From the NCBI RefSeq assembly GCF_963665995.1, contig NZ_OY762512.1, forward strand, positions 2,294,001 through 2,358,000: DNA of 64,000 nt. Reading direction: 5' to 3'. Origin of the DNA: Pleurocapsa sp. FMAR1 (GTDB lineage: Bacteria; Cyanobacteriota; Cyanobacteriia; Cyanobacteriales; Xenococcaceae). The position numbers and the translations under genes were made by a program. This document shows positions 55,675 through 64,000 of this stretch, piece after piece (within the stretch, counting starts at the first letter, position 1; the number at the start of each line of letters is the position of its first letter). The notes beneath the pieces are model-generated. The model was not told the DNA's origin and made no database searches. It was given only the letters and a program-made list of their open reading frames with translations.

Positions 55675-57393
55675 TTGCCCATGTTCCCAAGATTTGACCC
55701 AGAATTCTCGAACAGTAAGTTTACTATGTCAGCCAATGAGATAAAATGGCAGCAGTTGGGAGCAGAATTGGTTTTTACTCAAGATGTTGCTGGTAATTAT
55801 CTTTCTTTTTGGTGGGCAAAAGCGGAAAAACATGGATTAAGTAATCAGCTTCTACAAGATTTTAGCAATCATCCTAGTTTAGAAAATCAAATTTTCAGTC
55901 CTGTCGATCCCCAAGCTTACCTGGAGAAAATTCAACGAGTAATTAAACGTCGTCTACCAGAACAATGCTGTTGTCTGTTTCAGTGTGCAGAAAGCTCATA
56001 TTCTTTTGAACTGGTGATTAGTCCCATACTTCCTGCCGTGGGGAAATCAAAAGCCGTTTTGGTGATGGGACATTTGCTCTTAGAAGCAGAAATGTTTTCT
56101 TTTGCCCCTGATGAAATCCCAGCAGCTATTTATAGCTATCAAAAACTGTTAAATCAGGTTGTTACCCAAATCCGTCGCAGTTTAAATTTAGAAACTATTT
56201 ATCAACAAACAGTTAATAACATAGGCTCAACTTTTGCTGCTAGTCGCTGCCTAATCTTGACTAATCAAAATGATATTACTCAATTATCTGTGGCTGCTGA
56301 ATATTATCAGGCAGAATATAAATCCATTACAGAATATCAAATTGATTGGCATAAGGAAATTTATCTCCAGCAGGCATTAGAGTCTAACTATCCCCTGACC
56401 GTAGATTTTAGGCAACAAGATGTGTTGCAGCGCAAATCTTGTTTAGTAATGTCTAGTAATCCTAATGATGAGGATCGAGTTTTAATCTGTCTGCAACAAT
56501 GCGATCGCTATCGTCATTGGACAACCGCAGAAATGGAAATGTTAAAAGAGATTACTGAACAGGTAGAAGCAGCAGTATCTTTGGCTAAACTTTACCGTGA
56601 AGTAGAGCAGGCAAGCATCCAAGCTGAAGAAGCCAACCGTCTTAAAAGCGATTTTTTGGCTAATACTTCCCATGAGTTACGTACCCCCCTCAACGGCATT
56701 ATAGGTTTTCTCAAATTGCTATTAGAGGGAATGGCGGATAATCCTGAAGAGCAACGGGAGTTTATTGAAGAAGCCTATAGGTCTTCGATTCATCTGCTCA
56801 ATTTAATTAATGACATTCTTGATATTGCCAAAATTGAAGCGGGCAAAATGGATCTAGAATTGTCTGAAATTGAATTAAAAGAACTTTTGCAGAATGTAGA
56901 AAATTTAATTCATACTCAAGCAGAGCAAAAAAATCTTTATTTGCAAATAAAATCTCCTGCTACCCTTACCCCTGTAGTTCTTTGTGGTAACTACCAGCGG
57001 TTGCTTCAGGTCATGCTAAATCTAGTAGGTAATGCGATTAAATTTACTAGAGAAGGTGGTGTTGTGATCAGTGCTGAAGTAAATAATAAAAAAGTTGTCT
57101 TGCATGGTCAAGAATTTCCGGGTATGGCCAAAATTAGCGTTGCTGATACAGGTATAGGAGTTTCTCTAGAAAAGCAAAATAAGCTGTTTGAAAACTTCTA
57201 TCAGGTAGATGGTTCTCGTACTAAATCCTATGGTGGAACTGGCTTAGGTTTGGCTATTTCTCAAAAACTAGTAGAAGCAATGGGGGGCAATATTTCTTTT
57301 TACAGTATGGGAGAAGGCTTAGGATCTACGGTAACTTTTGCGGTACCTCTTAGTCATCTACCCGTAATCAAAACTGCTCAATCTGAAGGATAA
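55675..57393 (+). CDS. Soluble PAS/GAF sensor histidine kinase
   Basis: This 572-residue cytoplasmic kinase has an N-terminal PAS-like domain (about 20-140; WQQLGAELVFTQDVAGNYLS), a GAF domain (about 165-305; SLNLETIYQQTVNNIGSTFA), a short coiled coil, HisKA with LANTSHELRTPLNGI (His333) and the ATPase domain with LLQVMLNLVGNAIKFT, DTGIGV and YGGTGLGLAISQ. All catalytic motifs are intact. No response regulator gene is adjacent and the protein has no receiver domain, so the partner is unknown. The bound signal of the GAF domain is not readable. Confidence 0.9.
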   Translation: MPMFPRFDPEFSNSKFTMSANEIKWQQLGAELVFTQDVAGNYLSFWWAKAEKHGLSNQLLQDFSNHPSLENQIFSPVDPQAYLEKIQRVIKRRLPEQCCCLFQCAESSYSFELVISPILPAVGKSKAVLVMGHLLLEAEMFSFAPDEIPAAIYSYQKLLNQVVTQIRRSLNLETIYQQTVNNIGSTFAASRCLILTNQNDITQLSVAAEYYQAEYKSITEYQIDWHKEIYLQQALESNYPLTVDFRQQDVLQRKSCLVMSSNPNDEDRVLICLQQCDRYRHWTTAEMEMLKEITEQVEAAVSLAKLYREVEQASIQAEEANRLKSDFLANTSHELRTPLNGIIGFLKLLLEGMADNPEEQREFIEEAYRSSIHLLNLINDILDIAKIEAGKMDLELSEIELKELLQNVENLIHTQAEQKNLYLQIKSPATLTPVVLCGNYQRLLQVMLNLVGNAIKFTREGGVVISAEVNNKKVVLHGQEFPGMAKISVADTGIGVSLEKQNKLFENFYQVDGSRTKSYGGTGLGLAISQKLVEAMGGNISFYSMGEGLGSTVTFAVPLSHLPVIKTAQSEG

Positions 57394-57440
57394 TTTGGCG
57401 TTGGTTATTTTATGTATAACGTACAATAGATGCGGAAGTG

Positions 57441-58946
57441 TTATAGAAAATGAGATAGTAATTGATGGATTAGTCTGAAAAATGCTGTTATAGCGATCGC
57501 CCCAGCAGCAGACATGGCAGCAATAATAAGTACCGATTGAATGCCCAACGCGCCTTGAAAACCTGAAAAGAAATAAATTAAGGCGACTGTAATGCTGGCG
57601 AAAATCAGCAGGTCAATTTTTTCAATAATGCGACGGTTAAGGGCAAAAACCAAGCCTCCCATAATCATGCCAAAAATACCCAAACTAACGCCTGAAATCG
57701 ATAAAGCACTAGTCAAACCTATATAAAATAAAGCTCCTTCAAAGCCTGTAAAAGCTGCACTACCCAAAACCTCTACCAGAGAAAAGCTGCGTTTAGTTCT
57801 TTGGATTGGTGGAGAAGAGGGAACAGCAGGTGTTGGAGAGATCGATTTAGCAGTAGAAATAGGGGTACTAGAAGGGCTGGGAGAGATAGAGATCGTCGAT
57901 ATAATTGGCGAGTTGGGCGGAACATTTTTGCTTGAATTTTTTGCAGATAACGTAGGGGCGTTTCCCCTACGCGAATTAGAAGCTGGGGAAGGTGGATTAA
58001 CCGCTAGGGCAGCCAAAGCTGCTGATGCTGATTGAAAACGTTGAGCGGGAGTTGGCAATAGCATTTTGTTGAGAGTATCAGCTAAGCGATCGCTAATTTT
58101 AGGAGCATAACTTTGCCAATGCCAACTGCGGTTAAATGAATCATAAAGTTCTTCTGCGGGCTTTCCTGTCAAAAGAGTAATACAGGTAACTGCCAACGCA
58201 TAGATATCCGTAGAGGGATATACTTGCGAGCCAGATGTTTGTTCTGGAGGAGCAAAACCCTCTGAATAAATGCCTGTAGATTTTTGCGGCTTACCTCCTC
58301 CCGCTGCTATTTGTTTGACGGCACCAAAATCAAGAAGATATAGTCTTCCTTCCTGGTTACGCATAATATTAGAAGGCTTGATATCTCGATGGATAGTGTT
58401 GTGATCGTGAATGAACTGTAAGACCTTCAAGATTTCTGCCAATACTACCGTAACTTCTGCCTCGCTAAATTTTCCTTTTCTCTTTAGTTCAGTTTCTAGA
58501 TCATCCCCATCAATAAATTCTTGAGCTAGATAAAAATACTGTTCTGACCCAGTGCCGCGAGAATTATTGACTATAGGTGTAAAAAAAGCATATAAATCGG
58601 GGATTTGGCTATGTTTTCGCCCCAACTCCTCTAAAACTACTGCTTCTCTCTCAAATAACTTTTGAGCGATCGCCAATTTGTGAGCATCAAGATTCCTCGA
58701 AGGTTGAAATAGCTTGACCACACACTGAGGCATTTTTGGCTTATAGCGATCGCGTGCTAGAAATGCTGCTCCAAAACCGCCTTGACCAAGTAGTTTAGAG
58801 GGAATATAGCGATCGGCTAAAAGTAAAGGCATACCGCAGGTAGAACAATACCTTTGCTGCACGGTTCTAATTTTGGCTTCGTTGTCTAGATCTCCAAATA
58901 AATTAAGTGGGTTAGGACAACCAGGACGAGTACATATAATTTCCAT
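57441..58946 (-). CDS. Membrane Ser/Thr protein kinase with N-terminal zinc ribbon
   Basis: This 501-residue eukaryotic-type kinase has an N-terminal four-Cys ribbon (C5, C10, C34, C37). The kinase domain (about 45-310) shows the Gly loop LGQGGFGAAF (54-59 core), Lys78, the catalytic loop HRDIKPSN with Asp188 and DFGAVKQ (Asp206). A Ser/Pro-rich linker (about 315-390) is followed by three or four hydrophobic segments (about 395-495). All catalytic residues are present. The linker contains a palindromic repeat encoded at 57951-57971. Targets are unknown. Confidence 0.9.
   Translation of the reverse strand: MEIICTRPGCPNPLNLFGDLDNEAKIRTVQQRYCSTCGMPLLLADRYIPSKLLGQGGFGAAFLARDRYKPKMPQCVVKLFQPSRNLDAHKLAIAQKLFEREAVVLEELGRKHSQIPDLYAFFTPIVNNSRGTGSEQYFYLAQEFIDGDDLETELKRKGKFSEAEVTVVLAEILKVLQFIHDHNTIHRDIKPSNIMRNQEGRLYLLDFGAVKQIAAGGGKPQKSTGIYSEGFAPPEQTSGSQVYPSTDIYALAVTCITLLTGKPAEELYDSFNRSWHWQSYAPKISDRLADTLNKMLLPTPAQRFQSASAALAALAVNPPSPASNSRRGNAPTLSAKNSSKNVPPNSPIISTISISPSPSSTPISTAKSISPTPAVPSSPPIQRTKRSFSLVEVLGSAAFTGFEGALFYIGLTSALSISGVSLGIFGMIMGGLVFALNRRIIEKIDLLIFASITVALIYFFSGFQGALGIQSVLIIAAMSAAGAIAITAFFRLIHQLLSHFL
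57951..57971. repeat. Palindrome inside the kinase linker
   Basis: CGTAGGGG and CCCCTACG form a perfect 8-bp inverted repeat with a 5-base centre within the kinase coding sequence, encoding RRGNAPT in the disordered linker. It resembles the intergenic GGGGCGAA palindromes at 4657-4726. Confidence 0.6.
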
Positions 58947-59096
58947 ACAATCTCGGCAGCAGTTATGAACTTATTGTACTTTTGTCATTTCTAAATCGCT
59001 AAAATGTTTAAAGAGAGTTAAACACAATCGCGTAGCGGTTGCCAAGCAAGTCGTAAGACTCAGCCATGCCGTAGGCTTATCGCCTGAATCATCAAT

Positions 59097-60071
59097 TTAT
59101 TTTAGACTAACAGTGTGCTGATATAAAGTATCTAAAGTTTTAAATTCTTCCCTAGTAGCAAACATCGGTAATATTTCTTTACTAAATGCTTCTGCTGCCT
59201 TAGAACAATAACGATTAGGATTAACAATTACTGCTAAAGTACGTCCGATATCCACCTCTTTGATTTTGGCTTGGTGTAAAATTCCCATTTCTAGCTCTTT
59301 CTCGATCGCCGTAGTTGAAACAAAAGCTGAACCTAAGCCCGACTGGACGGCATTTTTTATGGCTTCGATAGAATTTAACTCCATCTCGATTTTGAGTCGT
59401 TTGGGGTCAATTCCATAGCGGGTAAGTACCTGATCGATCACCTTGCGAATCGTAGATTGAGAATCTAGACTAATAAAGTTAAGCTTATACAGGTCTTCTT
59501 TGTAAATCGCTGCTTCTTGAGCCAAAATGTGAGAGGGAGGCAAAATCAAAGCAAATTCGTCATCTGCATAAGGAATAACGTTTAATACTTCTCTTAATTC
59601 TGTGGGGACTTCCCCACCAATAATTGCCAAGTCTACCTGACCATTAGCTACCGCCCAGGAAGTGCGACGGGTAGAATGTACCTGAAGCTGTACCGAAACA
59701 TCAGAATATTTTTGGCGGAATAAGCCAATCATGCGCGGGATTAAATATGTACCTGTAGTCTGAGATGCGCCGACAATTAAAGTACCACCCTGAAGGTTTT
59801 GTAAATCTTCAATTGCTCGACAGGTTTCTTGACACAAAGATATTACTCGTTCTCCGTAGCTAAGTAACAAATGTCCTGCCTCGGTCAACTGCGCTCTGCG
59901 TCCACCACGATCAAATAAAGGTACATTTAACTGTTTCTCTAAGTTTTGTACTTGAAGACTGACAGCAGGTTGAGAAACATAAAGACTGTCAGCAGCCCGT
60001 TTAAAGCTTCCCTCAGTAGAGATTGCCTTGAGTATACGGAGTTGATCTAGGGTAAAAGGAATATCTGACAT
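59097..60071 (-). CDS. rbcR: LysR-type regulator RbcR
   Basis: This is a 324-residue LysR-family regulator of the RbcR/Ycf30 group, which controls RuBisCO and inorganic carbon genes in cyanobacteria and algae. The N-terminal winged helix (about 6-65; [20 protein letters not shown] and [18 protein letters not shown]) is followed by the effector domain (about 90-300) with [20 protein letters not shown] and [20 protein letters not shown]. The N-terminal half is highly typical of RbcR. It diverges from the NnrU-like gene with a 191-base shared promoter region. Confidence 0.92.
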   Translation of the reverse strand: MSDIPFTLDQLRILKAISTEGSFKRAADSLYVSQPAVSLQVQNLEKQLNVPLFDRGGRRAQLTEAGHLLLSYGERVISLCQETCRAIEDLQNLQGGTLIVGASQTTGTYLIPRMIGLFRQKYSDVSVQLQVHSTRRTSWAVANGQVDLAIIGGEVPTELREVLNVIPYADDEFALILPPSHILAQEAAIYKEDLYKLNFISLDSQSTIRKVIDQVLTRYGIDPKRLKIEMELNSIEAIKNAVQSGLGSAFVSTTAIEKELEMGILHQAKIKEVDIGRTLAVIVNPNRYCSKAAEAFSKEILPMFATREEFKTLDTLYQHTVSLK

Positions 60072-60262
60072 AAAATTCCAGTAACGGTTTTATTAAAATT
60101 TTTTGACAATGAGTGTCTTATTTAAACGTATTATTAATAGTGCTGAACCTTTAATAATTTTCGTGTTCTTATATCTGCACAGTAGCATGAGTGGGGTATT
60201 TAATTAGCTTTTAATTATTGCTACTATCGCTATTGATAAATAATACCTATATAATTATCTCT

Positions 60263-60979
60263 ATGTCTAATATTAGCTGGCTGACAAAAAGTCACTTGAT
60301 TATGGTAGCTTTGCTATTGGGTTTTGCGATCGCCCATAGTGGTTTGGCTGCTTTACGTCCTTGGGCTGAGAGTAAGATTGGTGCTAGGCTCTATCGAGTA
60401 TTTTTTGCTTTGGTAAGTATTCCTTTTGCCACCATTTTAATTATTTATTTCTTTAATCATCGCTATGACGGGCTGCAATTATGGCACGTGCAGGGAATAC
60501 CAGGAGTTCGGTCTACGGTGTGGATACTGTCTTTTATTTCTTTTTTGTTCCTTTATCCTGCTACTTTTAACCTCCTCGAAATTGCTGCCGTCCAAAAGCC
60601 TCAAGTGTATCTATTTGAAACAGGAATCATTCGCATCACTCGCCATCCGCAGATGGTAGGACAGGTAATTTGGTGTGTGGCACATACACTATGGCTAGGA
60701 ACAACTTTTACTATCGTCACATCCATCGGCTTAATTGCTCACCATCTATTTGCTGTCTGGCATGGCGATCGCCGTTTGGCAAAGAAATATGGGGAAGCTT
60801 TTGAGGTGGTAAAAGCCAGAACTTCGGTGATTCCTTTTTTGGCGGTAATTGATGGTCGTCAAACCCTGAAGTGGCAAGAATATCTTCGCCCTGCTTATAT
60901 AGGAGTTACGGCTTTTGTACTGCTGGTTTGGTGGGGGCATCCCTGGTTAATGCAGATAATTTCTAGGGCTTATTGGTAA
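60263..60979 (+). CDS. NnrU-family membrane protein (zeta-carotene isomerase-like)
   Basis: This 238-residue polytopic membrane protein of the NnrU family has about six TM segments. Conserved blocks are IAHSGLAALRPWAESKIGARLYR near 25-47, GIIRITRHPQMVGQVIW near 130-146 and HHLFAVWHGDRRLAKKYGEAF near 168-188. Plant and cyanobacterial relatives include Z-ISO, the heme-dependent 15-cis-zeta-carotene isomerase, and the His residues in HSGL and RHP fit possible heme ligands. The start is ATG 60263; an upstream frame to 60218 is not favoured. Its divergence from rbcR may indicate shared control. Confidence 0.8.
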   Translation: MSNISWLTKSHLIMVALLLGFAIAHSGLAALRPWAESKIGARLYRVFFALVSIPFATILIIYFFNHRYDGLQLWHVQGIPGVRSTVWILSFISFLFLYPATFNLLEIAAVQKPQVYLFETGIIRITRHPQMVGQVIWCVAHTLWLGTTFTIVTSIGLIAHHLFAVWHGDRRLAKKYGEAFEVVKARTSVIPFLAVIDGRQTLKWQEYLRPAYIGVTAFVLLVWWGHPWLMQIISRAYW

Positions 60980-61026
60980 GAATACAAATTTGTTTGGTGG
61001 CTGATTTTACCCACTCATTAATCTGT

Positions 61027-62367
61027 TTAGATTGAACTAGTAGCCGAAAAATCTACCAACCAAAGCACTGTCTGCGGAAAAATAATTACAATGAGTAACA
61101 CAATAAATTGTAAAACCATAAAAGGAATTGCGCTGCGGTGAATGTCTAAGGTGTTAACCTCTTCGGGGGCGACACTTTGTAAATAGAACAGCGAAAATCC
61201 TACAGGAGGAGAAATAAAAGCAGTTTGTAGATTAACTGCCATCACCACACCAAACCAAACTAGATCAATTCCTAAAGCTTGTGCTGCTGGAACAAATAAA
61301 GGGATTGCAATAAAACAAATTTCAATAAATTCTAGAAATACGCCTAAAATAAAAATTCCTATATTGCTAACAATTAAAAATCCTAAATAGCCTCCAGGCA
61401 AATTAGTTAAAATTCCTGTAATCCAAATTTTGCCCCCAAGAGCATCAAATACCAAACTAAATAAAGAAGAACAGATTAAAATCATCATTACCAAAGCCGT
61501 AATTACAGCCGTAGAATGAGCCGAATCACGAATTAATTTAGCTGTAAAACGCTTATTTAAAGCTGCCAATAAACAAGCTCCTACTGCTCCTACTGCTCCT
61601 GCTTCGGTGGGAGTAGCCAAACCAAAAAAAATACTGCCTAAAACAGCAAAAATCAATAATAGTGGGGGAATGACAGCTTTAATTACTTTTTTTCCCAAAT
61701 CTTTGCCTTGAAGATTTGAATCAAGTGGTAAAGCGGGGACTTTTTGCGGTTGAAAAATTGCCAAGACCAAAATATACACCATATAAGAGCCAGACAGCAT
61801 TAAACCAGGAATTAACGCCCCTAAAAACAAATCTCCGACCGAAACCCCAATTTGATCGCTGAGAATGACTAATACCAAACTTGGAGGAATTAACTGGGCC
61901 AAGGTTCCAGAAGCGATAATTACTCCCGCAGCCACTTGTTTATCATAACCATAGCGCAGCATTACGGGTAGAGAGAGCATTCCCATGACAATTACCGTAG
62001 CAGCGACAACTCCTGTAGCTGCCGCCAAAATAGTTCCTACCAAAATTACTGCCAAAGCAAGTCCACCTCTTAATTTGCCTAAAATCAGTCCAATAGTTTC
62101 TAGTAATTCTTCTGCTAAACCAGATTTTTCTAATACTGCACCGAGAAAGACGAAATAAGGAATTGCCAGCAGGGTAAAATTAGACATGATGCCGAACCAG
62201 ACATTTGGTAATAACAAAAGTCGGTAGATGTCAAAAGCACCAACACCAATGCCAATTAAGCCAAAAACAATAGCAGTACCAGCAAAGGAAAAGGCAACGG
62301 GATAGCCACTGATTAAAATTAAGAAAAAGCCGACAAACATCAAAATCGCCAACCATTCAAAGCCCAT
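61027..62367 (-). CDS. TRAP transporter large permease (DctM)
   Basis: This 446-residue membrane protein is the large permease subunit of a TRAP transporter with about 12 TM segments. Family features are [18 protein letters not shown] near 22-39, TNPVATGVVAA-like [18 protein letters not shown] near 113-130, [18 protein letters not shown] near 150-167 and [17 protein letters not shown] near 252-268. It uses the Na+ gradient to import organic acids. It forms an operon with the small permease gene (9-base gap). The subfamily with TakP-type binding proteins transports 2-oxoacids or amino acids; a Synechocystis relative was linked to glutamate uptake. Confidence 0.92.
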   Translation of the reverse strand: MGFEWLAILMFVGFFLILISGYPVAFSFAGTAIVFGLIGIGVGAFDIYRLLLLPNVWFGIMSNFTLLAIPYFVFLGAVLEKSGLAEELLETIGLILGKLRGGLALAVILVGTILAAATGVVAATVIVMGMLSLPVMLRYGYDKQVAAGVIIASGTLAQLIPPSLVLVILSDQIGVSVGDLFLGALIPGLMLSGSYMVYILVLAIFQPQKVPALPLDSNLQGKDLGKKVIKAVIPPLLLIFAVLGSIFFGLATPTEAGAVGAVGACLLAALNKRFTAKLIRDSAHSTAVITALVMMILICSSLFSLVFDALGGKIWITGILTNLPGGYLGFLIVSNIGIFILGVFLEFIEICFIAIPLFVPAAQALGIDLVWFGVVMAVNLQTAFISPPVGFSLFYLQSVAPEEVNTLDIHRSAIPFMVLQFIVLLIVIIFPQTVLWLVDFSATSSI

Positions 62368-62376
62368 TGTTTTCTC

Positions 62377-63003
62377 CTATTCAATATTAATATGTTCGGA
62401 AGTTTCTAAGCCAATCTGTGCCAATACTTGCTCATAACCAGACAAAATAGCCAGATATTTAATTGCTTGAGAAATACTTTGCAACAACAATAAGCCTAAA
62501 CCTAGGATGAGCATCGTTTTAATTGGCGCGCGGGGCAAGCCATTAGCATCGGCGGAAATTTCCCAAGTTCCCCAACTGCCATCGGGTAAACGTCCCCAAG
62601 ATTGCAGCACTGGATTGAATGTTACCCAAATACCGATCGCGCAAAAAGGAATTAGAAACAATACTGTACCTAAAAAATCGATAACCGCTCGCTGTTTTTG
62701 ATTGAAATTCGTATAGAGAAAATCAACTCGCACATTATCGCCGTGCTTGAGGATATAAGCAAAGCCAACTAAAAACAAAATTGAAAATAAATACCACTGT
62801 AATTCGATTAAAGCATTAGACGATAATTTGATACCCACAATTTTCCCTAAATAACGAGCCATGACGTTATAAAAACCAATACTGACAGTTAACACCACTA
62901 ACCAATCAATCACAAATCCTAGTTTTTCGGTAAATCGGTCAATAATTCCAGATATTTTTAACAGCGATCGCATCTGCTTTAAACTGATTTTCATTAAAAA
63001 CAA
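62377..63003 (-). CDS. TRAP transporter small permease (DctQ)
   Basis: This 208-residue protein with four TM segments (about 28-45, 68-85, 105-125, 165-185) is the DctQ subunit. LVVLTVSIGFYNVMARYLGK near 35-54 and ELQWYLFSILFLVGFAYILKHGDNVRVDFLYTNF (split over 68-101) carry the family's E-x-Q-x-Y and H-x-R-V-D motifs. It lies just upstream of dctM on the same strand. The pair diverges from the binding-protein gene. Confidence 0.9.
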   Translation of the reverse strand: MFLMKISLKQMRSLLKISGIIDRFTEKLGFVIDWLVVLTVSIGFYNVMARYLGKIVGIKLSSNALIELQWYLFSILFLVGFAYILKHGDNVRVDFLYTNFNQKQRAVIDFLGTVLFLIPFCAIGIWVTFNPVLQSWGRLPDGSWGTWEISADANGLPRAPIKTMLILGLGLLLLQSISQAIKYLAILSGYEQVLAQIGLETSEHINIE

Positions 63004-63164
63004 GATTTATTAAATAACTTATTCTACCGAACAATCCACAACTCTCCGTTTTTAATCTTGATCGGCTCATATTGACACAAATCTATTCATACTGAAAAGA
63101 TTTAAGACCCTATAATGTCATGATGTTATAAATATGTTGTCTTCTTAAAGAGCGGGAATTTTTT

Positions 63165-64000
63165 ATGCAGCGTCGATCTCTAGTCAAATTTCTCTCTCGT
63201 GGAACAATGGCTACAACTGGATTTGCTTTAGTTGTTGGCTGTCAAGCTCAAAATAACCAATCTGCTGGAACTAAAATTGATACTGCTAACTTACCAACCG
63301 TTCAATGGCAAATGGCAACTAGTTGGCCTCCTTCTCTCGATACCATCTTTGGTGGGGCGCAAATATTATCCGAGCGGGTAGCTGCACTAACTGGCGGGAA
63401 GTTTACCATCACACCTCGCGCTGCGGGAGAAATTGCTCCACCTTTAGAAGTTTTAGACGTAGTTTCTCAAGGGGCTGTGCAATGCGGACATACCGCAGCT
63501 TACTACTACATTGGCAAAAGTCCTGTTTTAGCTTTTGGTACAACAGTTCCCTTTGGTTTTACCGCTCAACAGCAAAATGCCTGGTTATATCAAGGGGGTG
63601 GATTAAAACAATTACAGGCAATTTATGCCCAAAAATTTAATTTAATTCAATTTCCAGCTGGTAATGCAGGTACGCAAATGGGAGGCTGGTTTCGTCAAGA
63701 AATTTCTTCCCTCAAAGATCTAAAAGGACTAAAGATGCGAATTCCTGGTTTGGGAGGCCAGATAATGTCTAAATTAGGCGTAACCGTGCAAAATTTGGGC
63801 GGTGGCGAAATTTTTCAGGCACTTCAGACAGGTGCGATCGATGCTACTGAATGGGTAGGTCCCTATGATGATGAAAAACTAGGTTTGAATAAAATTGCTA
63901 AGTTCTACTATTATCCTGGTTGGTGGGAACCAGGTGCAACCCTGGAAGTTCAAATCAATTTGAATGAGTGGAATAAATTACCTCCTCCATACCAAGAGGC
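63165..64000 (+). CDS. TRAP transporter substrate-binding protein (DctP/TakP type), partial
   Basis: This is the periplasmic binding protein of the TRAP transporter, open to the window end (278 residues seen). The N-terminus has a twin-arginine-like QRRSLVKFL and a lipobox-like VVGC (Cys27), suggesting a Tat-exported lipoprotein. The mature part reads [20 protein letters not shown], the TakP-subfamily block [14 protein letters not shown] near 107-120, [17 protein letters not shown] and the ligand-region [18 protein letters not shown] near 189-206. TakP binds 2-oxoacids with a cation. It lies 161 bases from dctQ, divergently. Confidence 0.9.
   Translation, partial: MQRRSLVKFLSRGTMATTGFALVVGCQAQNNQSAGTKIDTANLPTVQWQMATSWPPSLDTIFGGAQILSERVAALTGGKFTITPRAAGEIAPPLEVLDVVSQGAVQCGHTAAYYYIGKSPVLAFGTTVPFGFTAQQQNAWLYQGGGLKQLQAIYAQKFNLIQFPAGNAGTQMGGWFRQEISSLKDLKGLKMRIPGLGGQIMSKLGVTVQNLGGGEIFQALQTGAIDATEWVGPYDDEKLGLNKIAKFYYYPGWWEPGATLEVQINLNEWNKLPPPYQE

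Overview
The window is chromosomal DNA of a cyanobacterium. It carries ndhN, rbcR, ictB, gun4, a Group A glucokinase, a cyanobacterial-type succinate-semialdehyde dehydrogenase, the zeta-carotene-isomerase-like NnrU protein and very many copies of the HIP1 octamer GCGATCGC. The AT-rich composition, the heptameric tandem repeats and the abundance of small palindromic repeats would suit a large-genome coccoid or pleurocapsalean lineage, but that placement is only inference; no rRNA is present to settle it.

Layout. 1-12.6 kb is mostly housekeeping: the 3' part of an NRAMP metal transporter, a membrane NERD protein, a MntA/HepT toxin-antitoxin pair, a GNAT acetyltransferase, glucokinase, a PHP phosphoesterase, two GT39-type membrane glycosyltransferases, a DUF302 lipoprotein, a SPOUT RNA methyltransferase, tRNA-Leu(CAG) and murA, which appears to start at an ATT codon. 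12.8-24 kb holds a sulfotransferase cut by an in-frame TGA, a MITE-like element, msrA, an OmpR-type two-component pair, gabD, a lysine-rich repeat protein, acpP-fabF and transketolase. 24.1-24.6 kb is a dead hsdR fragment containing a palindromic insertion with an 11-bp target duplication. 25-37 kb carries aquaporin, ndhN, a serine-recombinase-like protein with an altered active site, icd, a receiver-only regulator, gun4, a GAF protein with a kinase-like domain that lacks the phospho-acceptor His, ictB and smpB.

The accessory part lies at 37.5-44.9 kb. It is a decaying type I restriction-modification locus. hsdR has a frameshift and has lost its helicase region; hsdM has two nonsense codons and a frameshift; hsdS is intact. 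Between these genes sit two small membrane-protein genes separated by a small inverted-repeat element, a vapB-like gene, a vapC-parD chimera, a truncated parE, and an IS200-like Y1 transposase of RAYT type with four copies of a three-hairpin repeat around it. The hairpins of the different copies show compensatory base changes. This transposase plus repeat array is the most interesting unit in the window.

45-64 kb returns to core and envelope functions: an EEP phosphoesterase, an AI-2E-family permease, a three-gene envelope cluster (beta-barrel-like protein, DUF2993 protein, secreted PI-PLC-like protein), an Stf0-like sulfotransferase, a LivM-type permease, a cysteine-rich secreted miniprotein, lepA, a ribbon-helix-helix protein, a GAF histidine kinase, a membrane Ser/Thr kinase, rbcR divergent from the NnrU/Z-ISO-like gene, and a TRAP transporter whose two permease genes diverge from the binding-protein gene, which runs off the window end.
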